Below are positions 52,074-60,849 of a stretch of 64,000 nt of DNA, one piece after another. The stretch is from Candidatus Zipacnadia bacterium (GTDB lineage Bacteria > Armatimonadota > Zipacnadia > Zipacnadales > Zipacnadaceae): positions 1-64,000 of the forward strand of contig JALGUR010000012.1 of the NCBI GenBank assembly GCA_029820565.1, in the 5' to 3' direction. Every line of letters begins with the position of its first letter. The first letter of the stretch is position 1. A program made the translations under genes and the position numbers. The notes below the pieces were generated by a model. It saw only the letters and a program-made list of their open reading frames with translations. It ran no database searches and was not told the origin of the DNA.

Positions 52074-53987
52074 ATGAGCACATCACAGAGAGGTATCCTA
52101 CTGATTGTCCTACTGGCGGGTCTGGGTGCTGCCGCCTATGTAGGGGTACTTCGCATCTTTGGTGAGCAGGCCAATTATACGGTAGCGGTGGCCGTTGACT
52201 ATGATGACGTACGCCGCGCGGCCAGCCTGGTGGGCAAAACTCCTCAGGCTCTCCTAACTGACCTGAAAGCCGCCGGGGCGACCCACGTTGCCATCACCGA
52301 GGTAACCCTGGGAGAACTGGCTGAGACCAATAAACTACTGAGCGCGACCCCGGCGAGAATTATTCCCGTTATCTCACTGTCGGCCCAGGCTCGTCAGCGG
52401 GTCATCCACCAAGTAGAGGCGAAATTGCCCCCGCTGTCGGCGGAGAGTTACCGCCGCTACGGCCAGCTGCGTGACATTTCGCCCCGCCTGCGTGACTTGG
52501 GCGTCGGCTATGATGAGGGCGTCGAGGTCGCCCAGGCTGCTGGTTTGAAAATCATTGCTCGGCCAAGGCCGGATTTTGTCAGCACCGCACAAGCAGTGGA
52601 CGCCTCAATCAATGCGGCCAAGGAGATTGGCGCGGAGGCAGTGGTGTTTGCCGGTACTCGGGTGTTGGGCTACAAAAGTCTGCTGGAGTATGTGGCGGAC
52701 AAACTACAAGCCAAGCGGCTGCAATTTGGCCTTATTGAACTGGCTGCTCAGGATGGCGAGCACGCTCTGGCCCGTCATCTGGATTATGAATTCGTTCGGG
52801 TGCACAGCATCAGTGAGCAGGAACTGGTCGGAATGAGCCCGCAACGAGCCGTTGACCGCCTCAGCCTGGCGGTTAGAGAACGCAAGGTGCGCTTATGCTA
52901 TCTGCATCTGTTCTTCACTCACGGGGATCCGGTTGCTACCAATGCCGACTATCTCCAGAGCCTGACTCGCCGCCTACGGGCCGACGGCTTTACACCAGGC
53001 AGCCCGCGCCCCTTTGCAGTGGTTACCACTCCCGACTGGGCCTTGGCAGTGATATTTGCTGCCCTCGGCGCCGCCTTGATGTGGCTGATTCAACCCATTA
53101 TAGGCTTATCCGGCCGAGCCTTTTGGCTTATTACTGCTCTACTATTTGCCCTCGGCGCCGTTGGAGGACTAATCGCCGGGGATATAGCCCGTCCACTCGC
53201 TGCCCTCCTGGCCGCCCTCATATTTCCCATTTGGGCGCTGCTGACCACTCGCTTTCGTGAACGGCCGGCCGCGCGGCCAGTCCTGGCTGGTGTCGGTACC
53301 TTCCTGCGAATTTCAGTTATCACCGCTGCCGGTGGACTCTTGGTAGCCGGCTGCCTGACCGAGACCTCCTATTTAGTGAAGATACAGCAGTTCCGAGGGG
53401 TGAAGTTGGCCGAACTGTTCCCACTGCTTGTAATCGCCGCAATTCTCGCCGCGCGGTCAATGCCCCACTACTGGGAAGTGCGCACGGAATTGGGCGAAGA
53501 CAGCCGAGAAGAGCCGGCCCTACGGGCGGGGCTGGGGCAGGCCTTCAGTTGTGTGGTACGCTACTGGCATGCGCTGGTAGTTATCTTGGCCTTGGCGATC
53601 GTGGCTATATTGCTGCTGCGTTCCGGTAATGAACCGGGTCTGGGCATATCAGGTGTGGAAATGAAGGTACGGGCCTTGCTGGACCAAGTGCTCGTAGTCA
53701 GACCGCGCAGTAAGGAAGTTTTCTTTGCTCACCCGCTTATGATGGTGTCTCTGATACTACTGGCCTATGGAGCGCGCCGCGGATTGTGGGTTGGTCTGAC
53801 CGCGGGGGCTATTGGCCAGGTCTCGCTAATGAATACCTTCTGCCACTTGCATACGCCACTGCTGGTCTCGTTGCTTCGTGTGGCAAATGGTCTGTGGCTT
53901 GGAATAGTCGGCGGATTGGTTTTGTGGGTGATTGTGCAGGGAATAGGCAAGATGAATCGGCAGATGCCACCTGGGTCACGGGAGTGA
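52074..53987 (+). CDS. DUF5693-type polytopic membrane protein
   Basis: About 637 residues. A first membrane helix (GILLIVLLAGLGAAAYVGVL) is followed by a large extracytoplasmic domain of about 300 residues. That domain has a TIM-barrel-like pattern (LTDLKAAGATHVAITEVTLG, YEFVRVHSISEQEL), and then about eight membrane helices follow. Such proteins sit directly before csaB in several lineages; here the stop is three bases before the csaB ATG. The role is probably in making or exporting the pyruvylated wall polymer, which is inference from context. The ATG at 52074 is preferred over a GTG at 52056. Confidence 0.8.
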   Translation: MSTSQRGILLIVLLAGLGAAAYVGVLRIFGEQANYTVAVAVDYDDVRRAASLVGKTPQALLTDLKAAGATHVAITEVTLGELAETNKLLSATPARIIPVISLSAQARQRVIHQVEAKLPPLSAESYRRYGQLRDISPRLRDLGVGYDEGVEVAQAAGLKIIARPRPDFVSTAQAVDASINAAKEIGAEAVVFAGTRVLGYKSLLEYVADKLQAKRLQFGLIELAAQDGEHALARHLDYEFVRVHSISEQELVGMSPQRAVDRLSLAVRERKVRLCYLHLFFTHGDPVATNADYLQSLTRRLRADGFTPGSPRPFAVVTTPDWALAVIFAALGAALMWLIQPIIGLSGRAFWLITALLFALGAVGGLIAGDIARPLAALLAALIFPIWALLTTRFRERPAARPVLAGVGTFLRISVITAAGGLLVAGCLTETSYLVKIQQFRGVKLAELFPLLVIAAILAARSMPHYWEVRTELGEDSREEPALRAGLGQAFSCVVRYWHALVVILALAIVAILLLRSGNEPGLGISGVEMKVRALLDQVLVVRPRSKEVFFAHPLMMVSLILLAYGARRGLWVGLTAGAIGQVSLMNTFCHLHTPLLVSLLRVANGLWLGIVGGLVLWVIVQGIGKMNRQMPPGSRE

Positions 53988-53990
53988 GCG

Positions 53991-55112
53991 ATGCGGCTGG
54001 TGATTTCAGGCTACTATGGCTTTGGCAATGTCGGTGATGAGGCGATTCTGGCCGCGATACTTGATAGGGTACAGGTGCGATTACCGGACGCTGAGATAGT
54101 CGTATTGTCTGGGAATCCGCAACATACCACGGCCCAGTACACTGTCCGTGCGGTGCAGCGATGGTCTCTGAGGGATGTGTGGCGACAGTTGCGCGCGGCT
54201 GACCTGCTCATATCGGGCGGGGGGGGACTAATTCAAGACAGCACCAGCGCACTGTCGCCACTGTATTATCTGGGCGTGCTCGCCTTGGCGCGGCGGGCGG
54301 GCACACCCTCTATGATATTTGCCCAAGGTTTGGGGCCACTGCGCCGGCGGCTGATCCGTCGCTTGACAGCCTCTGCTTTCCGCAGCGCTGCTGCCATAAC
54401 CTTGCGTGATGAGCAGTCAGTCCGGTTTCTGGAAGATGAGTTAGGAGTAACCAGCCCGCCGGCCCAGGTTACGGCGGATCCGGCTATGCTCTTAGCGCCG
54501 TGCCCGACGGAACGCACTGAGCATCTCCTGAGAAACTGCGGACTATCTATGCACGCACCAGTCGTCGGCCTAAGCCTGCGAGGTGGGTTAGAGGAAGGGC
54601 TGGTGGAGACGGTTGTGCCACTCATTGGCCACTTGCGCCGAGCACTTAATGCCCAGGTATTGCTTATTCCCTTTCAACCCTCCGAAGATGCACCTGTGGC
54701 CTGCCAATTGGCCACTGCCTCGGGCGGCGCGGCTGTGCTGCACGGCGTTACCGACCCCCGTGAAATCCTCGGCGTTATATCTTCTCTGGACCTGCTAATC
54801 TCTATGCGGCTGCACGGGCTGATTCTTGCTGCAGCGTCTGCCGTGCCAGCGCTGGGAATATCCTATGATCCCAAGGTGGCTCGCTTTGCCCGCACTGCCG
54901 ATCAACCGACAGTGAATCTGGACGAATTATCCACGGAGTGCCTCATACAAGAGGTTGACGACCTGTGGGCTACTCGTCAGCAGCGTGCTGCTGAACGCCA
55001 GCAGGTGGCCACCCGGCTGGCAGACGCCGCCCAGCGCAACTTTGATGTCCTGACTGCACTCGCTGAGGCCTTGTCTGGTAGCGCCCTGCGTTCTAACAGT
55101 AGCGGGAGTTAA
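53991..55112 (+). CDS. csaB: Polysaccharide pyruvyl transferase CsaB
   Basis: CsaB adds a pyruvyl ketal from phosphoenolpyruvate to secondary cell-wall polymer, the ligand for SLH domains. 373 residues of glycosyltransferase-B-like fold. LVISGYYGFGNVGDEAILAA opens it; LLISGGGGLIQDSTSALSPLY, IFAQGLGPLRRRLIRRL, AAITLRDEQSV, TADPAMLL and ISMRLHGLILAAASAVPALG are typical. It is tightly coupled to the DUF5693-type gene and ends with a four-base convergent overlap with the gene at 55109. Confidence 0.93.
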   Translation: MRLVISGYYGFGNVGDEAILAAILDRVQVRLPDAEIVVLSGNPQHTTAQYTVRAVQRWSLRDVWRQLRAADLLISGGGGLIQDSTSALSPLYYLGVLALARRAGTPSMIFAQGLGPLRRRLIRRLTASAFRSAAAITLRDEQSVRFLEDELGVTSPPAQVTADPAMLLAPCPTERTEHLLRNCGLSMHAPVVGLSLRGGLEEGLVETVVPLIGHLRRALNAQVLLIPFQPSEDAPVACQLATASGGAAVLHGVTDPREILGVISSLDLLISMRLHGLILAAASAVPALGISYDPKVARFARTADQPTVNLDELSTECLIQEVDDLWATRQQRAAERQQVATRLADAAQRNFDVLTALAEALSGSALRSNSSGS

Positions 55113-55636
55113 CTTGCGGCGGCTGAAGGGGTAGCGGCAGTTTGCTGTTGCCAGTACGCCTTCTGGTACTCGTAGACCCACAGATGATGATGATAAACCA
55201 GGGTGCGGGCCCACAGAACATTGACCGCTACCACAGCGCCTCCAATAGGGGGAAACAGCCAGAAGTATCCGATTAGATAACCGACCGCGGCCATCGCGAA
55301 CCACGGAATTGTGGTGATAACGCCAACTTCGGGGCTACTCAGGACGGTCGGCACATCTGCCCCTCGCTGTACTCGGGCTAATCGGTCACGCAAGAATGCA
55401 ATCTGGCAGCCAGCCACGGGCAGCCCCAAACCTATGCCGATTAGGATAGTGAATAACAAGCCCGCCCCACCCCAGGAAATGGCAATCAGCATCCCCGAAG
55501 TCCGCAGCATTAGCAGCGGCGAATCAGGAGTGAAATAAGGCAGAAACATTACTAAATGAGTGTCTAACACTAAGGGCACCAGCAAGTATGCCGCTAGTTT
55601 GAAGGCTGGATGTTCATATATCCCCGGCTTGTTCAC
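55109..55636 (-). CDS. Four-helix membrane protein of unknown function
   Basis: 175 residues with about four membrane helices: AAYLLVPLVLDTHLVMFLPY, MLIAISWGGAGLLFTILIGI, TTIPWFAMAAVGYLIGYFWL and PIGGAVVAVNVLWARTLV. A short cytoplasmic loop (FLRDRLARVQRGADV) and a hydrophilic Gln/Ala tail follow. I recognise no family. Its 3' end overlaps csaB in the opposite direction. Confidence 0.75.
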   Translation of the reverse strand: MNKPGIYEHPAFKLAAYLLVPLVLDTHLVMFLPYFTPDSPLLMLRTSGMLIAISWGGAGLLFTILIGIGLGLPVAGCQIAFLRDRLARVQRGADVPTVLSSPEVGVITTIPWFAMAAVGYLIGYFWLFPPIGGAVVAVNVLWARTLVYHHHLWVYEYQKAYWQQQTAATPSAAAS

Positions 55637-55726
55637 GATTGCGGTTCCTCGCCGGATGACTCTTCTTCCGCCGTTGTCTCTCTGTGCCTGCTGGACCGTA
55701 GGTCCTAATAATGCCCATCCCCGTTT

Positions 55727-55957
55727 TTAGAATGGGGGAGCGGGAGGCCCACCGTTGGATGGTGGTGAAGGCTGGGGCGGCGAAGGTGGTGATGGGTACT
55801 CTCCACCTCCCGGGTCTGGGGACGGCTCATATGCGCCCCCGGGTCGCTCCTGGGCTCCCGGATCATCCTGCAATATGCCAGGTCCGGCGCTGCCTCCACA
55901 GCCGATCAGGTATACTACCAACATAATTGCGATTATAACTACTACATATTGTCTCAT
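55727..55957 (-). CDS. Small Pro/Gly-rich lipoprotein
   Basis: 76 residues. A short signal peptide (MRQYVVVIIAIMLVVY) ends in a clear lipobox LIGC (Cys20). The mature part is 56 residues, nearly all Pro, Gly, Ser, Asp and Glu (DPGGGEYPSPPSPPQPSPPS), so it is unstructured. It could be a surface spacer or wall-spanning tail. Homology cannot be judged because of low complexity. Confidence 0.65.
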   Translation of the reverse strand: MRQYVVVIIAIMLVVYLIGCGGSAGPGILQDDPGAQERPGGAYEPSPDPGGGEYPSPPSPPQPSPPSNGGPPAPPF

Positions 55958-56030
55958 AATCTATTCAACCTCCTGGTGCTCCGATAGATGTCTTTGCCTG
56001 AATCAAGAACAATCCATCTCTATTATATCA

Positions 56031-56672
56031 TTATTTTAGTTTTTCGTCAAACTCCGCCAGGCGTTGCTCCAGACGGGCCTGGCGCAGGGCGTTGGTCAAG
56101 TCCCCCCGGGTTCGTTCTACCATCCCCCGCAGAGCATCGCCCCGCCGTCGCAGACCTTGGCTGATAGCGTTGGGATAGTCAAAGCCGATGATAGTATGGT
56201 AAGTCTCATCCATAACGCTGAGAAACTGCTCAGCACGATCCAATTCATCTCGTCGTATCAAGTCCAGAACATGCCGGCGAAACTCCCCGCCGGCTTCGCC
56301 CAGGCCATTCAGCCACGGAGCATAATCAATCCCCAACTCTTCGGGTGTGGGTAGTGCTTCGCGGGTTATCACCGCCAGAGTAATAGCCGCCTCGGCGTAT
56401 TCCTTCTCAGCATCACCTACGAACCCCCCGTAGCGCAAGGCTGGAGTCTCACCCAGGGCCGCGAGCATCTCGCTGGTTAGCCGGGCAGTCTCATCAAGCA
56501 ACTGACGGGCTTGGTCAATCTCCTGACGATGGATGCTCTTTATGGTTGTTGAAGCATTCCGCACCACTTGCCGCGACAGGTTATAGGCTTTCTCCCGCGC
56601 GGTATCCTGGCGGTCAAAATGCTGCCGTATACGCTCACATATTTCATCAAGTCCACTTAGAATGATAATCAC
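56031..56672 (-). CDS. Translin-family protein, archaeal type
   Basis: About 213 residues, all helical. REKAYNLSRQVVRNASTTIK, IHRQEIDQARQLLDE, RYGGFVGDAEKEYAEAAITL, TPEELGIDYAPWLNGLGEAG, and FDYPNAISQGLRRRGDALRG followed by MVERTRGDLTNALR, match the translin pattern of archaeal COG2178-like proteins. Translins bind and may cleave RNA. A GTG at 56672 starts it, one base after the korC-like stop (TGAGGTG), so the two are coupled. It is uncommon in bacteria. No ATG fits; 56672 is inferred from the GAGGTG context. Confidence 0.8.
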   Translation of the reverse strand: MIIILSGLDEICERIRQHFDRQDTAREKAYNLSRQVVRNASTTIKSIHRQEIDQARQLLDETARLTSEMLAALGETPALRYGGFVGDAEKEYAEAAITLAVITREALPTPEELGIDYAPWLNGLGEAGGEFRRHVLDLIRRDELDRAEQFLSVMDETYHTIIGFDYPNAISQGLRRRGDALRGMVERTRGDLTNALRQARLEQRLAEFDEKLK

Positions 56673-56673
56673 C

Positions 56674-57222
56674 TCATGATATTTGATTTGTTGCGCATTG
56701 CGCGCCGCGTTGCAGTGCGGCCACGTTGACGGGCAGGAATGAATGATGCCGCTGGGGGATGACCTCACGCAGAGCCTGCTCAGTAGCCTCCAGCGTCACC
56801 AGCTCGGTCACTTCTACATAACCGCCCAACAATACCATATTCACTGCCCGTTCGCCGCCCAATTCGGTGGCGATATCGTTGGCGGGGATGGGTACTATGC
56901 GGAGGTCATCGCGACTGAATTCTTCTCCGGCCAGGGAAGAATTGACCACCACCAAGCCTCCGGATTTCACCCTGCCCAGGTGGTTGTCCACGGCTATTTT
57001 GTCCATCAGAATCATAGCGGCGGGATGGCCGGCGGCTGGGCTACCTACTTCCTCGTCCGCTGCGACTACCGTACAAGTAGCCCGTCCCCCACGCACCTCG
57101 GGACTGTATAGAGGAAACCAGGACACCTCCAATCCGGCTAACATCGCCGCCTGGGTAAGTATCTGTCCGGCCAATAACACCCCTTGCCCGCCCATCCCGG
57201 CCATATAGACTTCTTCACGCAT
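56674..57222 (-). CDS. 2-oxoacid:ferredoxin oxidoreductase, gamma subunit
   Basis: About 182 residues. EEVYMAGMGGQGVLLAGQIL and SWFPLYSPEVRGGRATCTVV are the gamma-domain motifs. GGLVVVNSSL, PANDIATELG and NMVLLGGYVEVT follow. The subunit completes the KorABCD/Vor-type enzyme with the genes at 57786-59878. The toxin-antitoxin pair separates it from the beta subunit. AGAAGG lies six bases before the ATG at 57222. Confidence 0.92.
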   Translation of the reverse strand: MREEVYMAGMGGQGVLLAGQILTQAAMLAGLEVSWFPLYSPEVRGGRATCTVVAADEEVGSPAAGHPAAMILMDKIAVDNHLGRVKSGGLVVVNSSLAGEEFSRDDLRIVPIPANDIATELGGERAVNMVLLGGYVEVTELVTLEATEQALREVIPQRHHSFLPVNVAALQRGAQCATNQIS

Positions 57223-57276
57223 GAACAACCTTCTTTCTGTGGGCTGCTATTGTCCCTTTCCTATCTGCTGGCCAAT

Positions 57277-57537
57277 CTAAGAGTACACACGCCCGCGAGG
57301 CCCTATACGAATAACCCTGATGACTCGGTGCTCATCAGCCGCCTCAAAGATAGCTCGAAGATTTCCGACTCGCAGGCGGTAATAGCCCGCTAATTTGCCC
57401 TTTAGGGGTCTCACGTCTGCCTGCGGCCGGGGCCAATGGGCCAGTGCCCTAAGAGCATTAGCCATTCGAGGCTGCTGTTCCGATGGCAGCTGGCGAAGTG
57501 CATTTGCCGCCGCTTGGCTAAGCAAAACGCGATACAT
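57277..57537 (-). CDS. RelE/ParE-family toxin
   Basis: An 86-residue protein with the RelE fold pattern: YRVLLSQAAANALRQLP, ADVRPLKGKLAGYYRLRVGN, LRAIFEA and RVIRIGPRGRVY. Basic residues at the C-terminus would form the active or mRNA-binding surface. The start is three bases after the antitoxin stop. It is a predicted ribosome-dependent RNase or gyrase poison, family inference only. Confidence 0.88.
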   Translation of the reverse strand: MYRVLLSQAAANALRQLPSEQQPRMANALRALAHWPRPQADVRPLKGKLAGYYRLRVGNLRAIFEAADEHRVIRVIRIGPRGRVYS

Positions 57538-57540
57538 GGT

Positions 57541-57789
57541 CTATTCTATTTCACGATTCTGTAAGCCATGGAGCACCTCGTCAAGTTCTATCAAACTGTC
57601 GCCATCTTGGGCGGTCTTGAAGTCGGCCAGTATCTGGGCAGCATTGGCCTCCGCCCAGGCATCCTCCTCCGCTTCTTCCAAGGCTCTAAGGTAAGAGGCA
57701 AATAACCCCACAGCCGACAGGTGCGGTTCGCTGAGGTCTTCTATGACCTGCTTTATTTCCTCTGGGGATAGCGCTTTTGTCCTCGTCAA
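57541..57789 (-). CDS. Antitoxin partner of the RelE-type toxin
   Basis: An 82-residue acidic, helical protein (SPEEIKQVIEDLSEPHLSAV, LRALEEAEEDAWAEANAAQI), matching the size and composition of RelE antitoxins of the type without a DNA-binding fold. It overlaps the beta-subunit stop by four bases (ATGA) and is followed at once by the toxin. Assignment rests on its position and composition. A DNA-binding domain is not obvious, so autoregulation of the pair may be absent and expression tied to the operon. Confidence 0.7.
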   Translation of the reverse strand: MTRTKALSPEEIKQVIEDLSEPHLSAVGLFASYLRALEEAEEDAWAEANAAQILADFKTAQDGDSLIELDEVLHGLQNREIE

Positions 57790-58571
57790 CTTCTCTCCTC
57801 CTTGCCAGCTGCTGCCTTGTCCACGAAAACCTTTAGTGGATACTGGGGCAGCATATTCTGTTCAATATGGGCAAAGGCCTCCAGCGGCTTCATCCGCCAC
57901 CAGGTCGGACAACTGCTTACCAACTCTACCAGGGAGAATCCCAACTGTTGCATCTGGGCTTGGAACGCCTTTTTGATGCTCCGTTTGGCTGCCCTGACAT
58001 ATTTGGGGGAGGTCATCGTCTCCCGCGCCAGGTATGCGACTCCGGGTATCGCAGCCAGCAATTCGCAGATATTCAGCGGATACCCGCCCTGCTCAACCGT
58101 GCGGCCGCGGGGCGTGGTAGTGGTCTTCTGGCCCATTAGGGTCGTGGGGGCCATCTGTCCTTGAGTCATACCAAAAACTGCATTATTGATGAAAATTACA
58201 GTGAAGTTTTCGGCGCGCGCCGCCGCGTGCATAACTTCGGCCAGACCAATAGAGGCCAGATCACCGTCACCCTGGTAAGTGAAAACTATGGTATCAGGCC
58301 GGGTGCGCTTGATACCGGTCGCCACCGCCGGGCCGCGGCCATGAGCCGCTTGCACGGCGTCAGTATTGAAGTACTCGTAGGCGAACACTGAGCAGCCCAC
58401 GGTAGCGATAGCCAGCGTACGGTCACGAATACCCAGTTCATCAATCACTTCAGCTATCAGCCGGTGGGCAATGCCGTGAGTGCAGCCGGGGCAGTAACGC
58501 ATTCGCGTCTCAGTGAGGCTATCCGGGTAAATGTACAGCGCCTTGGCGTGCTCAGTTATCGGTGCCGACAT
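57786..58571 (-). CDS. 2-oxoacid:ferredoxin oxidoreductase, beta (TPP-binding) subunit
   Basis: 261 residues. RYCPGCTHGIAHRLIAEVID begins the domain; TYQGDGDLASIGLAEVMHAA is the GDG...N thiamine-diphosphate site with FINNAVFGMTQGQ. SFSLVE-like ends (LGFSLVELVSSCPTWW) are typical. With the alpha subunit it catalyses oxidative decarboxylation of a 2-oxoacid with CoA and ferredoxin. It overlaps the antitoxin start. Confidence 0.94.
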   Translation of the reverse strand: MSAPITEHAKALYIYPDSLTETRMRYCPGCTHGIAHRLIAEVIDELGIRDRTLAIATVGCSVFAYEYFNTDAVQAAHGRGPAVATGIKRTRPDTIVFTYQGDGDLASIGLAEVMHAAARAENFTVIFINNAVFGMTQGQMAPTTLMGQKTTTTPRGRTVEQGGYPLNICELLAAIPGVAYLARETMTSPKYVRAAKRSIKKAFQAQMQQLGFSLVELVSSCPTWWRMKPLEAFAHIEQNMLPQYPLKVFVDKAAAGKEERS

Positions 58572-58583
58572 CCTGTGTTCTCC

Positions 58584-59645
58584 TCAATCGCTCTGGGCCA
58601 TCTGCACGATTCTATCGGTAACTTCCTCCGGCATCATCATCATTCCCCCAGTGCGGCTCATCAACTCTACCGGGCAGCGGCCCTCCACCGCCAGGCGCAC
58701 ATCTTCCACAAACTGTCCCATAGACAGTTCCACGACCAGTATCTTTGCCACACGATCGGCCCACTGAGCGATTATGTCCGTAGGGAAGGGGAAGAGACTT
58801 ATGGGCCGTACGAGCCTGGTGGGCACACCGGCCTCAGTAGCCCGCTGCACCGCTGTCTGGCAGATACGGGCAGAGATGCCGTAGGCACAGACTAATATTT
58901 GCGGCTCTTCGTGCCCGTACTCAGCAAAGTGTACCTCCTCGGTGGCGGCTTGTTCATATCGCCGGGCGATGCGTAAGTTGACCTGTTCTTCCTCGGGCAG
59001 GTCAACATACAGGGAATTGATAATATGGCGAGGTCGGCCCTCGCGCACCCCGCCCACCGCCCAGTCCGGCGGCTGCTTGGGATGCTCCCGGCGTTCGTGC
59101 ATCCGGCAAGGCTCAATCATATTGGCCAGCACGGCATCGGCCAGGATCATCACCGGGTTGCGGTACGTTTGGGCGATAGTAAAGGAGCGCCCGGTCCAGT
59201 CATATAGTTCCTGGACACTGAAGGGCGCGAAAGTCAGGCAACGGCCATCGCCATGACCGGCGCCGCGCGTAGCCAGCCAGTAATCAGACTGAGCCGGGCC
59301 AATATTACCCAGGCCCGGCCCGCCCCGGACCATATTCACCACTACACCGGGCAACTCGGAGCCAATCATATAAGAAAGGCCCTCCTGCATCAGCGAGATC
59401 CCTGGGGAAGAGGAGGTAGTCATTACATAGGCCCCAGTGCTGGCGGCCCCATAAACCATATTGATGGCGGCTACCTCACTTTCAGCCTGGACATATACCC
59501 CGCCGACCTCGGGCAAATGCTCAGACATGTACTCCGGAATCTTATTCTGCGGTGTTATGGGATAGCCGAAGAAATACCGGCAGCCGACGGCGATCGCGCC
59601 CTCCGCTGTGGCCTCGTTGCCGCTCATTAACTTACGCTCATTCAT
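58584..59645 (-). CDS. 2-oxoacid:ferredoxin oxidoreductase, alpha subunit (VorB/KorA-like)
   Basis: 353 residues. GNEATAEGAIAVGCRYFFGY and PITPQNKIPEYM resemble subunits annotated as 3-methyl-2-oxobutanoate dehydrogenase VorB, but 2-oxoglutarate remains possible. AESEVAAINMVYGAASTGAY, TSSSPGISLMQEGLSYMIGS and VVNMVRGGPGLGNI form the pyrimidine domain; the C-terminal ILVVELSMGQF belongs to the transketolase-like domain. The start overlaps the ferredoxin stop (ATGA). Confidence 0.93.
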   Translation of the reverse strand: MNERKLMSGNEATAEGAIAVGCRYFFGYPITPQNKIPEYMSEHLPEVGGVYVQAESEVAAINMVYGAASTGAYVMTTSSSPGISLMQEGLSYMIGSELPGVVVNMVRGGPGLGNIGPAQSDYWLATRGAGHGDGRCLTFAPFSVQELYDWTGRSFTIAQTYRNPVMILADAVLANMIEPCRMHERREHPKQPPDWAVGGVREGRPRHIINSLYVDLPEEEQVNLRIARRYEQAATEEVHFAEYGHEEPQILVCAYGISARICQTAVQRATEAGVPTRLVRPISLFPFPTDIIAQWADRVAKILVVELSMGQFVEDVRLAVEGRCPVELMSRTGGMMMMPEEVTDRIVQMAQSD

Positions 59646-59878
59646 TTGGCTTTTGCCTCGGCGACTTGCTCATATATCTCAATGCATACATCGGGACACA
59701 TCAGCACACACCTCTGACAGCCGGTGCACTCATCGTTGGAGACGATCTGCGCCGGATGGTATCCAGCCTCATTAAGTTGCGGGCTGAGTTGAATAATATC
59801 TTTAGGGCAGAAACTCACACACAACCCGCAGCCCTTACACCGGCTGGCATCTATAATTACCTTAAACAACAGTTGCAC
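59642..59878 (-). CDS. 2x[4Fe-4S] ferredoxin subunit of the oxidoreductase
   Basis: 78 residues. Two clusters: CKGCGLCVSFCP and CTGCQRCVLMCP, the delta-subunit type. It passes electrons from the TPP centre to ferredoxin. Translation begins at the GTG at 59878, or at a TTG at 59869 that stands six bases after GAGGTG. First gene of the set; nadK is 68 bases upstream. Confidence 0.92.
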   Translation of the reverse strand: MQLLFKVIIDASRCKGCGLCVSFCPKDIIQLSPQLNEAGYHPAQIVSNDECTGCQRCVLMCPDVCIEIYEQVAEAKAK

Positions 59879-59946
59879 CTCGATCTAATCATAATCTGTC
59901 CATATCGGCAGATTATTGCGCCCTCCCCGTCTTCGGCGTTTTCTTC

Positions 59947-60849
59947 CTATCTTTCTGCTCCCCAGCGCAGTTTGGTGCGCAGGCGCTCATAGAAAGAGTC
60001 TGGGGCCACTGTCACCAGGGTGGCTCTACACGAGGCCTGAGTGGTTATGATAGTGTCGTTGGACAGGAGGTCCACCGTCTTCTGCCCATCAATAGTCAAA
60101 CTTATTGGCTCGGGATGTTTGCCTGGGCTGGAGAGCGTGACTTCAATGATTGCCGCGGGCTGTACGATAAGAGGACGCAAGTACAAGGTATGCGGGCAGA
60201 TAGGATTGATAATCAAACAGTCCAGCATGGGGCTGACCACGGGACCGGCCGCGGACAGGTTATAGGCGGTGGAACCGGTGGGCGTAGAAATAATTAGCCC
60301 GTCAGCCGGGTACACTGCCACTGGCTCGTTATCTACTTTGACTTGCAATCTAATCATTCGCCGTGGCGAGGTCTTAGCAATCACCACGTCATTAAGGCCC
60401 AGGTAAGTCCCCGCCGTCTCACCGTTCCGCCGAATCTCCGTGCTTACCATCAATCGGGATTCAGTATAGTACTGCCCGGCTAACAAGGCGTCCAGATTTT
60501 CCAACACCGCCGCCGGCTGCTGGCCGGCCAGGAAGCCGAAACTGCCCAAGTCCACACCCAACAGCGGCGTGTCTGCCGGAGCCGCATAGTGGGCCACTGA
60601 CAGCAGGGTACCGTCTCCGCCCATGGCAATGATGAGTTCCCCCTGCGCCGCCAGTTCCGCCCGTTCTCGGATTTGGCAGTCGCCGCCACAGACTTCGGCC
60701 AGTTCCTCCTCCATTAGCGTAATAACCCCCACCGCCTGCAGCCGGCCGGTTAATTCGCGGGCAAAGTCCACCGCCCCGGGCTTGTGCAGAGCACAGACCA
60801 GGCCTACAGTATGCACTGTTTTCTCACTGGGGGACGAAGAACTATTCAT
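59947..60849 (-). CDS. nadK: NAD kinase
   Basis: NadK makes NADP from NAD. 300 residues. ELIIAMGGDGTLLSVAHYAA holds the GGDGT motif; LGVDLGSFGFLA, DGLIISTPTGSTAYNLSAAG and PICPHTLYLRPLIV follow in the expected order; the C-terminal SLTIDGQKTV is also typical. It overlaps the TPR gene stop by one base (TGATG), so the pair are coupled. Confidence 0.95.
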   Translation of the reverse strand: MNSSSSPSEKTVHTVGLVCALHKPGAVDFARELTGRLQAVGVITLMEEELAEVCGGDCQIRERAELAAQGELIIAMGGDGTLLSVAHYAAPADTPLLGVDLGSFGFLAGQQPAAVLENLDALLAGQYYTESRLMVSTEIRRNGETAGTYLGLNDVVIAKTSPRRMIRLQVKVDNEPVAVYPADGLIISTPTGSTAYNLSAAGPVVSPMLDCLIINPICPHTLYLRPLIVQPAAIIEVTLSSPGKHPEPISLTIDGQKTVDLLSNDTIITTQASCRATLVTVAPDSFYERLRTKLRWGAER

